This document shows positions 8,128-16,775 of a stretch of DNA of 64,000 nucleotides, in pieces. The position numbers were made by a program, and so were the translations under genes. The notes under the pieces were generated by a model. The model saw nothing but the letters and a program-made list of their open reading frames with translations. It ran no database searches and was not told where the DNA came from. Source of the stretch: Maritimibacter fusiformis (lineage in GTDB: Bacteria; Pseudomonadota; Alphaproteobacteria; Rhodobacterales; Rhodobacteraceae); NCBI RefSeq assembly GCF_008086115.1, contig NZ_VSIY01000003.1, forward strand, positions 62,001-126,000, read 5' to 3'. Positions within the stretch are counted from its first letter, which is position 1. Every line of letters starts with the position of its first letter.

Positions 8128-11100
8128 CCTGCTTCGCCCCCGGTTTGTCGAAAAAACAGGTCTCGACCACCCGCGCCCGGATCGGCGCCTTGCCCGCGCC
8201 CAGCACCGGGATCTCGACCTCCTCGCCCATCCGCTCCGGCCCGCGATGCAACAGCGCCATGGCGATGCCGCGCCCCAGCGTCGGCGAGAAATAGGTCGAG
8301 GTCACGCGCCCTTGGGTGTTGCGCTGCCCGTTCTCGTTCACCCCGTCGGCCACGATATAGGCGCCATCGGGAATGACCGAACCGTCCAGCGTCTCGAGCC
8401 CGATCAGCTTCCAGCGCTCCGGGTCGGCCATGTGGGGGCGCTCCTGCGCCCGCTTGCCGAGGAAATCCTCCTTCTTCTTGGAGATCGCCCAGTTCAGCCC
8501 CAGATCCTGCGGGATCACCGTGCCATCGGTCTCGTCCCCGATCATGATGAAGCCCTTTTCGGCCCGCATCACGTGCAGCGCCTCGGTGCCGTAGGGCATC
8601 ACGCCATGCGCCTCACCGGCCTCGACCAGCCGATCCCACAATTCCCGGCCCCGACCCGCCGGAACCGCGATCTCGTAGCTCAACTCGCCCGAGAACGAGA
8701 TGCGGAACACCCGCGCCGGGATGCCGGCAAGCTCACCCTCGGCCCAGTGCATGAACGGCAACGCCTCTTTCGACAGGTCCATGCCGCCCAGCGCCTCGAG
8801 CACCGCGCGCGCCTTCGGTCCGACCACCCCGATCTGGGCAAATTGCTCGGTCAGGTTGGCGGTGTAGACCTTCCAGTCCCACCACTCGCATTGCAGCCAA
8901 TCCTCCATGTGCCCATGGATACGGTCCGCCCCGCCGGTGGTGGTATGACAAAGCCAGGTGTCCTCGGCCAGCCGCGCCACCACGCCGTCGTCGATCAGAA
9001 AACCGTTCTCCGAACACATCAGGCCATAGCGGCATTTGCCAACCGGCAGCGACGACATCACGTTGGTATACATCATGTCGAGAAAGCGCCCGGCATCCGG
9101 CCCCTTCACGACGATCTTGCCCAGCGTCGAGGCATCGAGCAGCCCGACATTCGCCCGCGTATTGTTGACCTCGCGGTTCACCGCCTCGGCCAGCGTTTCC
9201 GCCCCGCGCGGATAGGTGTAGGGCCTGCGCCAATGCCCCACCGGCTCCCAATGCGCACCGTTGGCCTCGTGCCAGTCGTGGATCGGGCTGCGCCGGAGCG
9301 GCTGGAACAACTCACCGCGCGCCTCGCCGGCGATCGAGGCCATCGAGATCGGCGTATAGGGCGGGCGGAAGGTGGTCGTGCCGGTGGCCGGAATGTCCTG
9401 CCCCAGCGCCTGAGACAGCACGGCCAAGCCATTGATATTGGACAGCTTCCCCTGATCCGTCGCCATCCCCAGCGTGGTGTAGCGCTTGGTGTGCTCGACG
9501 CTCTCATAACCCTCGCGCGCCGCCAGTTCCACGTCCGACACCTTCACGTCGTTCTGGAAATCCAGCCACATCTTGGCCTTCAGTTCCGGCCCCGCCTCTG
9601 CCGGCATGATCCAGACCGGCAGGATCGGCTGGGCCTCCTCTGGCTCGGCCTTGGGGGCCGCCTTGCGCGTGACCTTGCCGCCCATCGCCTTGGCCGCAGC
9701 CTTGCCCGCGTCATGGCCATCGGCCAACGCTCCGGCCAGCGTCAGCGCGCCCGAGGCCGCACCTGCAGTCACCACGAAGCCTTCGCCATCCGCCCCCGTA
9801 GGCGGGCGCGATGGATCGGGGCGAAACAGCGCCTGGGCCTCGTCCCAGACCAGCTTGCCGCCGCAATGCGACCACAGATGCACCACCGGCGACCAGCCGC
9901 CGGACATCGCCACGGCGTCGCACCCGATCTCTTCGACCGCCCCGCCCGCGCCCGCCTGCGCCGTCACCGCCACCCCGGTCACACCCTTGCGCCCGTGCAC
10001 CTTGGCAATCGCGCGGCCCTCCAGCACGCGGATGCCCGCCTCGCGCACCCGGGTGGCGAGCGCGCCGGTCACCAGCGGCCGCGCATCCAGCACCGCCGCC
10101 ACCTCGCGCCCGGCCTCATGCATCGCCAGCGCGGTGCGATAGGCGTCGTCGTTGTTGGTCACCACCACCACCCGGCGGCCCACCGCGGCGCCCCAGTTCA
10201 CCAGATAGTCGCGCATCGCCGAGGCCAGCATCACCCCCGGCACATCGTTGCCGGCAAAGGCCAGCGGCCGCTCGATCGCCCCGGTCGCGGTGACGATCCG
10301 CCCCGCCCGGATGCGCCAGAGCCGGTGCCTCGGGCGCCCGTCCAGAGGCGTATGGTCAGCCACCCGTTCATAGCCGATGAGATAGCCGTGATCATACACC
10401 CCCGCCGCCATCATCCGTCGCCGTAGCGTGACATTCTTTGCCTTTTCAAGCTCTTCCACGACGTTCCGAACCCAGCCCTCCGGGTCAAGCCTGTCGATCT
10501 CGCCGCCGTCGACCGGCGCGCGCCCGCCCCAATGCGGCGCCTGCTCCATCACCAGAACGCGCAGCCCCGAAGTCGCCGCCGCCCGCGCAGCCGTCAGCCC
10601 GGCCACGCCGCCGCCGACCACCACCACGTCGTAATGCGCATAAAGATGCTCGTACCGATCCGCATCCGCCGCCTTCGGCGCGCGCCCCAGCCCGGCCGAT
10701 TGCCGGATCGCCGGCTCGAACACATGTTTCCAGGCCCCGCGCGGCGCCATGAAGGTCTTGTTGTAGAACCCCGCCGGCAGGAACCGCGCCAGCGCGTTGT
10801 TGACCACCCCGACATCGAAATCCAGCGACGGCCAATGGTTCTGGCTCTCCGCCACCAGCCCCTCGAACAGCTCCGTCGTGGTCGCGCGCTGATCCGGCTC
10901 GAACCGCGCGCCCTGCCCGAGGTTGACCAGCGCATTGGGCTCCTCGGCCCCCGCCGCCACAGGCCCGCGCGGGCGGTGATACTTGAAACTGCGCCCCTGC
11001 ATCACCTGCCCCGCCGCCAGCAGCGCCGAGGCCAGCGTGTCGCCGCGATAGCCGCGCAGGTCACGCCCGTTGAAGCTGTAGGTCAGCGGCTCGGACCGGT

Positions 11101-11137
11101 CGATCAACCGCCCCCAACCCTCAAGCCGCGCACTCAT
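8120..11137 (-). CDS. soxA: Sarcosine oxidase alpha subunit
   Basis: 1005 residues, full length for the family. An N-terminal 2Fe-2S-like fold (about 1-110; RGDTLASALLAAG) lacks an evident cysteine cluster, as usual for SoxA. It is followed by a dinucleotide-binding domain (VVVVGGGVAG at 171-180) that holds NAD+, and a C-terminal aminomethyltransferase-like half (about 615-990; YGTEALHVMRAEKGFIMIG) that binds tetrahydrofolate. It forms the catalytic heterotetramer with SoxB, SoxD and SoxG. The gap to the upstream soxD holds one copy of the dispersed intergenic element with a perfect hairpin. Confidence 0.96.
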   Translation of the reverse strand: MSARLEGWGRLIDRSEPLTYSFNGRDLRGYRGDTLASALLAAGQVMQGRSFKYHRPRGPVAAGAEEPNALVNLGQGARFEPDQRATTTELFEGLVAESQNHWPSLDFDVGVVNNALARFLPAGFYNKTFMAPRGAWKHVFEPAIRQSAGLGRAPKAADADRYEHLYAHYDVVVVGGGVAGLTAARAAATSGLRVLVMEQAPHWGGRAPVDGGEIDRLDPEGWVRNVVEELEKAKNVTLRRRMMAAGVYDHGYLIGYERVADHTPLDGRPRHRLWRIRAGRIVTATGAIERPLAFAGNDVPGVMLASAMRDYLVNWGAAVGRRVVVVTNNDDAYRTALAMHEAGREVAAVLDARPLVTGALATRVREAGIRVLEGRAIAKVHGRKGVTGVAVTAQAGAGGAVEEIGCDAVAMSGGWSPVVHLWSHCGGKLVWDEAQALFRPDPSRPPTGADGEGFVVTAGAASGALTLAGALADGHDAGKAAAKAMGGKVTRKAAPKAEPEEAQPILPVWIMPAEAGPELKAKMWLDFQNDVKVSDVELAAREGYESVEHTKRYTTLGMATDQGKLSNINGLAVLSQALGQDIPATGTTTFRPPYTPISMASIAGEARGELFQPLRRSPIHDWHEANGAHWEPVGHWRRPYTYPRGAETLAEAVNREVNNTRANVGLLDASTLGKIVVKGPDAGRFLDMMYTNVMSSLPVGKCRYGLMCSENGFLIDDGVVARLAEDTWLCHTTTGGADRIHGHMEDWLQCEWWDWKVYTANLTEQFAQIGVVGPKARAVLEALGGMDLSKEALPFMHWAEGELAGIPARVFRISFSGELSYEIAVPAGRGRELWDRLVEAGEAHGVMPYGTEALHVMRAEKGFIMIGDETDGTVIPQDLGLNWAISKKKEDFLGKRAQERPHMADPERWKLIGLETLDGSVIPDGAYIVADGVNENGQRNTQGRVTSTYFSPTLGRGIAMALLHRGPERMGEEVEIPVLGAGKAPIRARVVETCFFDKPGAKQDV

Positions 11138-11147
11138 CGCCCTGCCT

Positions 11148-11203
11148 CTTCTTTCTGGTCGAAATACCTCGGGGAGCGCGAGGGGCAGCGCCCCTCGCCC
11201 CGG
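11148..11203 (+). repeat. Dispersed intergenic element, copy 1 (between soxD and soxA)
   Basis: TTTCTGGTCGAAATACCTC followed by GGGGAGC and a perfect 9-bp hairpin GCGAGGGGC / GCCCCTCGC (11178-11198, loop AGC). It is related to three other copies in the window (core TCATCTTGGyCsAAATACTC). It is oriented opposite to the sox operon and sits in the only sizeable gap within it, where it could shape mRNA processing. Confidence 0.65.
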
Positions 11204-11234
11204 TCGGATTGCGTCAGCAATTCGAACACGCTCA

Positions 11235-11555
11235 TCATTTCCCCCCGCGATCCGATTGCCGTTTTTCGATCTTCTCCATCAGCGCCTTGGGTGGCGCGGC
11301 GGTCTGCGCCGGATAGGTGCCGTAGACCTCCAGCGTCACCGTATCGCGCGCCGCCAGGAACCACTTGCCGCAGCCCATCGCATGCCGCCAACGCTCGAAA
11401 TGAACCCCCTTGGGGTTGGCGCGGGCGAACATGTAGCCCTCGAATTCCTCGTCCGACGCACCCGGCCCCTGGCGCTTCAGATGCGCCTCGCCACCGGGGG
11501 CAAGCTCGGTCTCGTCGGCTTTGATGCCGCAATAGGGGCACTCCAGGGTCAGCAT
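11235..11555 (-). CDS. soxD: Sarcosine oxidase delta subunit
   Basis: 106 residues with the zinc-site sequence CPYCG near the N-terminus and GHFERW/MGCGKWF-type second half (here HFERWRHAMGCGKWFLAARD), matching SoxD. I start at the ATG giving MLTLECPYCG; the frame stays open 70 codons further upstream, but that part overlaps soxB and has no family match. Second gene of the sox operon, 34 nt after soxB. Confidence 0.95.
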   Translation of the reverse strand: MLTLECPYCGIKADETELAPGGEAHLKRQGPGASDEEFEGYMFARANPKGVHFERWRHAMGCGKWFLAARDTVTLEVYGTYPAQTAAPPKALMEKIEKRQSDRGGK

Positions 11556-11589
11556 GTCGCAACGCTCCTCATCCGTCTGCCAAACGCCA

Positions 11590-12837
11590 TCAATGCGCCA
11601 CCCCCGCGGCCACGCTCTCGTCGATGAAGCGCCCCTCGCGGAACCTCTCCATCCCGAAGGGTGCCGCCAGCGGCCCCGGCGCGTCTTTCGCCACCAGTTC
11701 CGCCATCGCCCAGCCCGAGCCGGGGATCGACTTGAACCCGCCGGTGCCCCAGCCGCAGTTGACATAGACCCCGCCCACCGGGGTTTTCGACAGGATCGGC
11801 GAGCGGTCGCCGGTCATGTCGACGATGCCGCCCCATTGCCGCAGCATCTTGAGGCGCGAGATCATCGGGAAGGTCTCGACCAGCGCGCGCACGGTTTCCT
11901 CGATATGATGGAAACTGCCGCGCTGGGTGTAGTTGTTGAACCCGTCGGTGCCGCCGCCGATCACCATTTCGCCCTTGTCGGACTGGCTCATGTAGCCGTG
12001 CACGGTATTGGCCATCACCACCACGTCCATGCAGGGCTTGATCGGCTCCGAGACCAGCGCCTGCAGCGCCACGCTTTCGATCGGCAGGCGGAACCCTGCC
12101 ATTTCCGCCAGTTCCGAGGAATGCCCGGCCACCACCAGCGCCAGCTTGCCGCACTCGATCCGGCCTTTCGAGGTGTTCACCGCCCTCACCTGCCCGGACT
12201 CGGTCTCGACCCCGGTGACGGCGCAGTTCTGGATGATGTCCATGCCCATCGCCGAACACGCCCTGGCATAGCCCCAGGCCACGGTATCGTGGCGCGCGGT
12301 GCCGCCGCGTGCCTGCCACAGCCCGCCCAGCACCGGGTAGCGCGGGCCGTCGAGGTTGATGATGGGCACCAGCTCCTTGACCCGCGCCGGCCCGATGAAC
12401 TCGGTCGCCACCCCCTGCAGCGCATTGGCATGCGCCGTGCGCTGGTAGCCGCGCACCTCGTGATGCGTCTGCGCCAGCATGATCACGCCGCGCGGGCTGA
12501 ACATCACATTCATGTTCAGATCCTGGCTCAGCGTTTCATATAGCGAGCGCGCCTTCTCATAGATCGCCGCCGACGGGTCCTGCAAATAATTCGAGCGGAT
12601 GATGGTTGTGTTGCGCCCGGTATTGCCGCCGCCCAGCCAGCCCTTTTCCAGCACCGCGACATTGGTGATGCCGTGGTTCTTGCCGAGGTAATAGGCCGTC
12701 GCCAGCCCGTGCCCGCCAGCGCCTACGATAATGACATCATAGCGTTTTTTCGGCTCGGGCGAGGCCCAGGCCCGGCCCCATCCGGCGTGGTGGCGCAGCG
12801 CCTCGCGCGCGATGGCAAAAGCTGAATATCGACGCAT
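11590..12837 (-). CDS. soxB: Sarcosine oxidase beta subunit (FAD-dependent oxidoreductase)
   Basis: 415 residues from the conserved start MRRYSAFAIA; an ATG nine codons earlier is possible but has no family support. The Rossmann FAD motif VIIVGAGGHGLATAYYLG lies near residues 35-52. SNYLQDPSAAIYEKA and TARHDTVAWGYARA are SoxB signatures. This subunit oxidises sarcosine at a noncovalent FAD and hands electrons to a covalently held FMN. It leads the operon soxB-soxD-soxA-soxG; the classic folate-side genes are not next to it here. Confidence 0.95.
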   Translation of the reverse strand: MRRYSAFAIAREALRHHAGWGRAWASPEPKKRYDVIIVGAGGHGLATAYYLGKNHGITNVAVLEKGWLGGGNTGRNTTIIRSNYLQDPSAAIYEKARSLYETLSQDLNMNVMFSPRGVIMLAQTHHEVRGYQRTAHANALQGVATEFIGPARVKELVPIINLDGPRYPVLGGLWQARGGTARHDTVAWGYARACSAMGMDIIQNCAVTGVETESGQVRAVNTSKGRIECGKLALVVAGHSSELAEMAGFRLPIESVALQALVSEPIKPCMDVVVMANTVHGYMSQSDKGEMVIGGGTDGFNNYTQRGSFHHIEETVRALVETFPMISRLKMLRQWGGIVDMTGDRSPILSKTPVGGVYVNCGWGTGGFKSIPGSGWAMAELVAKDAPGPLAAPFGMERFREGRFIDESVAAGVAH

Positions 12838-13052
12838 CGCGCACTCCCTCACACGGGGCGCCAAGGCCGCGCCCGCCCCCTTCTAGCGTGGCCGGGGGAT
12901 TCGCCCAACCGCTGAGCGGCGATCGGCGGTGGAATTGCGACATCGGCGCACATCCGGTCCCCGGACGGGCCTGAGCGCCCGGATGGGGGTTTCGAGCCGG
13001 GCCGCGAAGATATAGATGGGGGGCAATCGAACAGTCGAACCACGGAGAAACC

Positions 13053-14561
13053 ATGGGGTTCTGGATACTGGCGCTCGGCGCCGCCCTCGTCGCCGTCGTG
13101 GTGATCGGCTATGCCATGATCGCCAAGCGCGGCTCCGGCACCGCCGAAAGCGCCGCCTACGACATGCAGGTCTACCGCGACCAGCTCAAGGAGCTCGATC
13201 GCGAAGCCGCGCGCGGCGTGATCGCCCCGGCCGACGCCGAACGCGCCCGGGTGGAAATCTCGCGCCGGCTGCTCGAGGCCGACCGCCAGCTCAAGTCCGG
13301 CCCGACCGCCGATGCCGCCCCCAGGGCCGCCACCTACGGCGCCATCGCGGTCACCTTCGCGCTGATCGTGGGCGGCGGCGGTTGGCTTTATTACGACCTT
13401 GGCGCGCCGGGCTATTGGGACATGCCGCTCAAGGGCCGGATCGCCGCCGCCGTCGAGGCCCGCGACAACCGGATGAGCCAGGCCGAGGCCGAAGCCGAAG
13501 CCCCGGTCTGGGACGGGCCGCCGCCCGACGCGCCTGCGGATTACGTCGATCTGGTCGAAAGGCTGCGCGCCGCCGTGGCCAGCCGCCCGGACGACCTTCA
13601 GGGCCAAAGCCTTCTGGTCACGCATGAAACCGCGCTCGCCAACTACCGCGCCGCGCATGCCGCCAAGGCCCGCGCGATCGCGCTGATGGGCGACGAGGCC
13701 ACCGGCGAGGATTACGCGCAATATGCCGACCTGATGATCATGGCCGCCGAGGGCTATGTCTCGCCCGAGGCCGAACAGGCGCTCACGGCGGCGCTGGAAC
13801 GCGACCCGCAGAACCCGGTGGCGCGCTATTATTCCGGGCTGCTCTTTGCCCAGACCGGCCGACCGGACCTGGCGTTCCGGATGTGGCGCGACCTGCTCGA
13901 AACCTCCGACCCCGAGGCGCCCTGGGTGGCGCCGATCCGGGGCCAGATCATGCAACTGGCCGCCTTGGCCGGGGTCGACTACCGCCTGCCGGACGCCCCG
14001 GCTGGCCCCAGCGCCGAGGATATCGAGGCCGCCGCCGACATGACGCCCGAGGAACGCGCCGCGATGATCGGCGCGATGGTCGACGGGCTGATGCAACGGC
14101 TGGCGACGGAGGGCGGCAGCGCCGAGGATTGGGCCAGGCTGATCCGCGCGCTTGGGGTGCAGGGCGATCTGGACCGGGCCAGGACGATCTTTGCCGAGGC
14201 GCAGGCCGTGTTTCAGGACCGGCCCGAAGAATTGGCGTTGGTCACCGCGGCGGCCACCGAAGCCGGGCTGACCGGCGAGGCCCCGGCCCCGGCGCTTGAG
14301 CGCCCGTCCGCCAATGACATCGAGGCCGCGGGGCGCGCGGCAAGGCTCGACGGGCTGGCGACACGGCTGTCGGACGAACTGGCCACCGCGGGTGGCCCGC
14401 CCGAGAAATGGGCCGAGCTGATCGACACGCTGGCCGCAATGGACGAGCCCGCGCGCGCCGCCTCGGTCTGGCGCGAGGCGCAGCAGGCCCTGGCCGGGGA
14501 TGACGCGGCGCTGGCCATCGTGCGCCGCGCGGCGGTGGACGCCGGGCTGGTGACCGAGTGA
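13053..14561 (+). CDS. ccmI: Cytochrome c biogenesis protein CcmI
   Basis: 502 residues. Two N-terminal membrane helices (about 2-24 and 94-112) flank a cytoplasmic loop with the CcmI signature [17 protein letters not shown] and [17 protein letters not shown] long periplasmic TPR-like region follows ([40 protein letters not shown]). It chaperones apocytochrome c to the haem ligation machinery. Its stop overlaps the GTG of ruvX by 4 nt. The other ccm genes are not in this window. Confidence 0.92.
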   Translation: MGFWILALGAALVAVVVIGYAMIAKRGSGTAESAAYDMQVYRDQLKELDREAARGVIAPADAERARVEISRRLLEADRQLKSGPTADAAPRAATYGAIAVTFALIVGGGGWLYYDLGAPGYWDMPLKGRIAAAVEARDNRMSQAEAEAEAPVWDGPPPDAPADYVDLVERLRAAVASRPDDLQGQSLLVTHETALANYRAAHAAKARAIALMGDEATGEDYAQYADLMIMAAEGYVSPEAEQALTAALERDPQNPVARYYSGLLFAQTGRPDLAFRMWRDLLETSDPEAPWVAPIRGQIMQLAALAGVDYRLPDAPAGPSAEDIEAAADMTPEERAAMIGAMVDGLMQRLATEGGSAEDWARLIRALGVQGDLDRARTIFAEAQAVFQDRPEELALVTAAATEAGLTGEAPAPALERPSANDIEAAGRAARLDGLATRLSDELATAGGPPEKWAELIDTLAAMDEPARAASVWREAQQALAGDDAALAIVRRAAVDAGLVTE

Positions 14562-15022
14562 TTCTTGACGACATCGAGGAGTTCGCCGCGGCGCTGGCCC
14601 CGGCGACGGCGCTGGCGGGGCTGGACTTCGGCGACAAGACCATCGGCGTCGCGGTGTCGGACAGCCTGCGCCAGGTCGCGACCCCGCTTTCGACCATTCG
14701 GCGCAAGAAGTTCACCCAGGACGCCGAGGCCCTCATGGCCATCCTCGATGCGCGATCCATCGGCGGCATCGTGATCGGCCTGCCGCGCAACATGGACGGC
14801 AGCGAAGGCCCGCGCTGCCAGTCGACCCGCGCCTTTGCCCGCAACCTGTCGCGCCTGACCGACCTGCCGATCGGCTTCTGGGACGAGCGGTTGTCGACGG
14901 TGGCTGCCGAACGCGCGCTGATCGAGGCGGATACGTCGCGAAAACGTCGCGCCGAGGTGATCGACCACGTCGCCGCCGGCTATATCCTGCAAGGGGCACT
15001 GGACCGGTTGAGGCATCTGTGA
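14558..15022 (+). CDS. ruvX: Putative pre-16S rRNA nuclease / Holliday junction resolvase-like YqgF
   Basis: 154 residues, RNase H-like fold. [15 protein letters not shown] near residue 21 carries the first catalytic Asp, [11 protein letters not shown] the central motif, and [11 protein letters not shown] the acidic motif. The GTG start overlaps the ccmI stop (GTGA), and its own stop overlaps the next gene in the same way, so the three are translationally coupled. In E. coli the family matures 16S rRNA 5' ends. Confidence 0.92.
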   Translation: MILDDIEEFAAALAPATALAGLDFGDKTIGVAVSDSLRQVATPLSTIRRKKFTQDAEALMAILDARSIGGIVIGLPRNMDGSEGPRCQSTRAFARNLSRLTDLPIGFWDERLSTVAAERALIEADTSRKRRAEVIDHVAAGYILQGALDRLRHL

Positions 15023-15255
15023 GCGACGACATCTGGAAACGCGACGAGGCCGACAGCCCCTGCGTCAAGGTCTGCGTGATCGAGCCGGCCTCGGGGCTGT
15101 GCCTCGGCTGTCACCGCTCGCTCGACGAGATCGCGGCCTGGCCGAGGCTGGCCCCGGTCGAGCGCAAGGCGATCCTGGCCGCCCTGCCCGACCGCGCGGC
15201 CCGGCCCGCCCGCCGCAAGGGCGGCCGCAAGGCGCGGCTGGAGGGTCGGGGCTGA
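15019..15255 (+). CDS. DUF1289 domain protein (small four-cysteine protein)
   Basis: 78 residues. Cysteines in [11 protein letters not shown] and GLCLGCHRS form the DUF1289 pattern (C-x3-C-x9-C-x2-C), suggesting a metal or iron-sulfur site. The tail is Arg/Lys-rich ([17 protein letters not shown]). The GTG start overlaps the ruvX stop by 4 nt. Function unknown; widespread in proteobacteria, often with a WxxLxxxER helix (here [13 protein letters not shown]). Confidence 0.88.
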   Translation: MSDDIWKRDEADSPCVKVCVIEPASGLCLGCHRSLDEIAAWPRLAPVERKAILAALPDRAARPARRKGGRKARLEGRG

Positions 15256-15287
15256 GGCGGAGGGGCCGCACCTGGCCGCTATGCCCT

Positions 15288-15318
15288 GCCCGTGAGTATT
15301 TGGACCAAGATGAAGACG
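15288..15318 (-). repeat. Dispersed intergenic element, copy 2 (core only)
   Basis: Minus-strand TTCATCTTGGTCCAAATACT followed by CACGGGC, lying between the convergent 3' ends of the DUF1289 gene and the dctD-like gene. It matches copies 3 and 4 at nearly every base of the core, but has no long GC-rich palindrome attached. Confidence 0.7.
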
Positions 15319-15367
15319 GATGCGGCGCGCCGATCCTGGCGCGGTTGCCTGCGGGCCGGCGGCGGGA

Positions 15368-16702
15368 TCAGAGGTAGTCGGACCGCTGCAGCCCGTATTT
15401 CGCCATCTTCTCGTTCAGGGTCCGGCGCGGCAGGCAAAGCTCGTCCATCACCCCCACGATCGAGCCCTTGTGCCGGCGCATGGTGTTGTCGATCAGCATC
15501 CGCTCGAACGCCTCGACATATTCCTTGAGCGGCTTGCCCTCGGTGGTGATCGTGGCCGTCTGCACGTCGTCGTGGTCGTTCATCAGAAGCGACGAGATCG
15601 TGCCCGAACCGCGCCGCGATTGCAGCACCGCACGTTCGGCGATGTTGATCAGCTGGCGGATATTGCCCGCCCAGGGCGCCTGCAGAAGCTGGGCCGCTTC
15701 CTGCGCCGTCACCGTGGGCGCGGGGCAGCCGTATTCGTCGGCGAACTGGTCGGCGAAGCGGGTGAACAGCATCAGGATATCCTCGCCGCGCTGGCGCAGC
15801 GGCGGCAGGGTGATGGTCATGGCCGCAAGCCGGTAGAACAGATCCGGGCGCAGGCAATCCTCGCAGGTCTTGCCGCCCTCCTGCAGGTTGCAGATCGCCA
15901 CCACCCGGGTTTCCGGCGGCGTGCCCTGGTCGTTCATCCAGGCCAGAAGCCTGGCCTGCAACCCCATCGGCAACGCCTCTATATCCTCGAGCACCAGCGT
16001 GCCGCCGCGCGCCTGTTCGACCAGCGGCTGGTGGCCGCTGTCGTCCATCGGCCCGAACAGCCGCCGCCCAAGTGTCTCCTCGTCGACCCCGGCGCAGCGC
16101 ACCACCACGAACTTGCGGCCCGCCTTGGCACCGACCGCATGCAGCGCATGCGCCACCAGCGTCTTGCCGGTGCCGGTTTCGCCGTCAATCAGCACATGGC
16201 CGTCGGACTGGCCCAGGTCGAGGATATCCTCGCGCAGCCGCTCCATCACCGGGCTGGCGCCGATCAGCTTTTTCATGATCGTGGTGCCGTCGCCAAGTTC
16301 GCGCCGCAGCGCACGCGCATCCAGCGTCATGCGCCGCTGCTGCGTCGCCTTCTTCGCCAGCTTGGTCATCCGGTCGGGGTTGAAGGGTTTTTCCAGGAAA
16401 TCGTAGGCCCCGACCCTCATCGCCTCGACCGCCATCGGCACGTCGCCATGCCCGGTGATCATGATCACCGGCAGCGCGCTGTCGAGGCTCATCAGTTTCT
16501 TGAGGAACTGCATGCCGTCCATGCCGGGCATGCGGATGTCGGAGACCACCACGCCGGGGTAATCCTGGCCCACGGTTTTCAGCGCCTCTTCGGCCGAGGG
16601 GTAGGTTTCGGTGTCGAAACCCGACAGCGCCAGCCATTGGCTGATCGACTGCCGCATGTCCTGTTCGTCGTCGACGATCGCGATTTTCATTGCCTGTGCC
16701 AT
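15368..16702 (-). CDS. dctD: DctD-like response regulator, sigma-54 activator family without GAFTGA loop
   Basis: 444 residues. The receiver domain (about 5-120) has acidic pocket DD at 11-12, phospho-acceptor Asp55 in VVVSDIRMPGMDG and Lys105. The AAA+ domain follows, with Walker A GETGTGKT at 174-181, and then a C-terminal Fis-type helix-turn-helix (about 410-444, GVMDELCLPRRTLNEKM). Where activators carry GAFTGA, this protein reads CAGVDEETLGRRLFGPMDDS then GHQPLVEQARGGTLVLEDIE, so the sigma-54-contacting loop is missing. The Walker B acidic pair is LEDI rather than LDEI. It may therefore act with sigma-70 or mainly as a repressor. It pairs with the kinase upstream (73 nt gap). The C4-dicarboxylate role is inferred from family resemblance; no dct transport genes are nearby. 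Confidence 0.88.
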   Translation of the reverse strand: MAQAMKIAIVDDEQDMRQSISQWLALSGFDTETYPSAEEALKTVGQDYPGVVVSDIRMPGMDGMQFLKKLMSLDSALPVIMITGHGDVPMAVEAMRVGAYDFLEKPFNPDRMTKLAKKATQQRRMTLDARALRRELGDGTTIMKKLIGASPVMERLREDILDLGQSDGHVLIDGETGTGKTLVAHALHAVGAKAGRKFVVVRCAGVDEETLGRRLFGPMDDSGHQPLVEQARGGTLVLEDIEALPMGLQARLLAWMNDQGTPPETRVVAICNLQEGGKTCEDCLRPDLFYRLAAMTITLPPLRQRGEDILMLFTRFADQFADEYGCPAPTVTAQEAAQLLQAPWAGNIRQLINIAERAVLQSRRGSGTISSLLMNDHDDVQTATITTEGKPLKEYVEAFERMLIDNTMRRHKGSIVGVMDELCLPRRTLNEKMAKYGLQRSDYL

Positions 16703-16775
16703 CTGTTTCTACCCTTTCGGCCCCCTTCGGGCCGGTTCATCCGGGCCATCCCTGCCCGGTCGGACCCGTGCCGCG

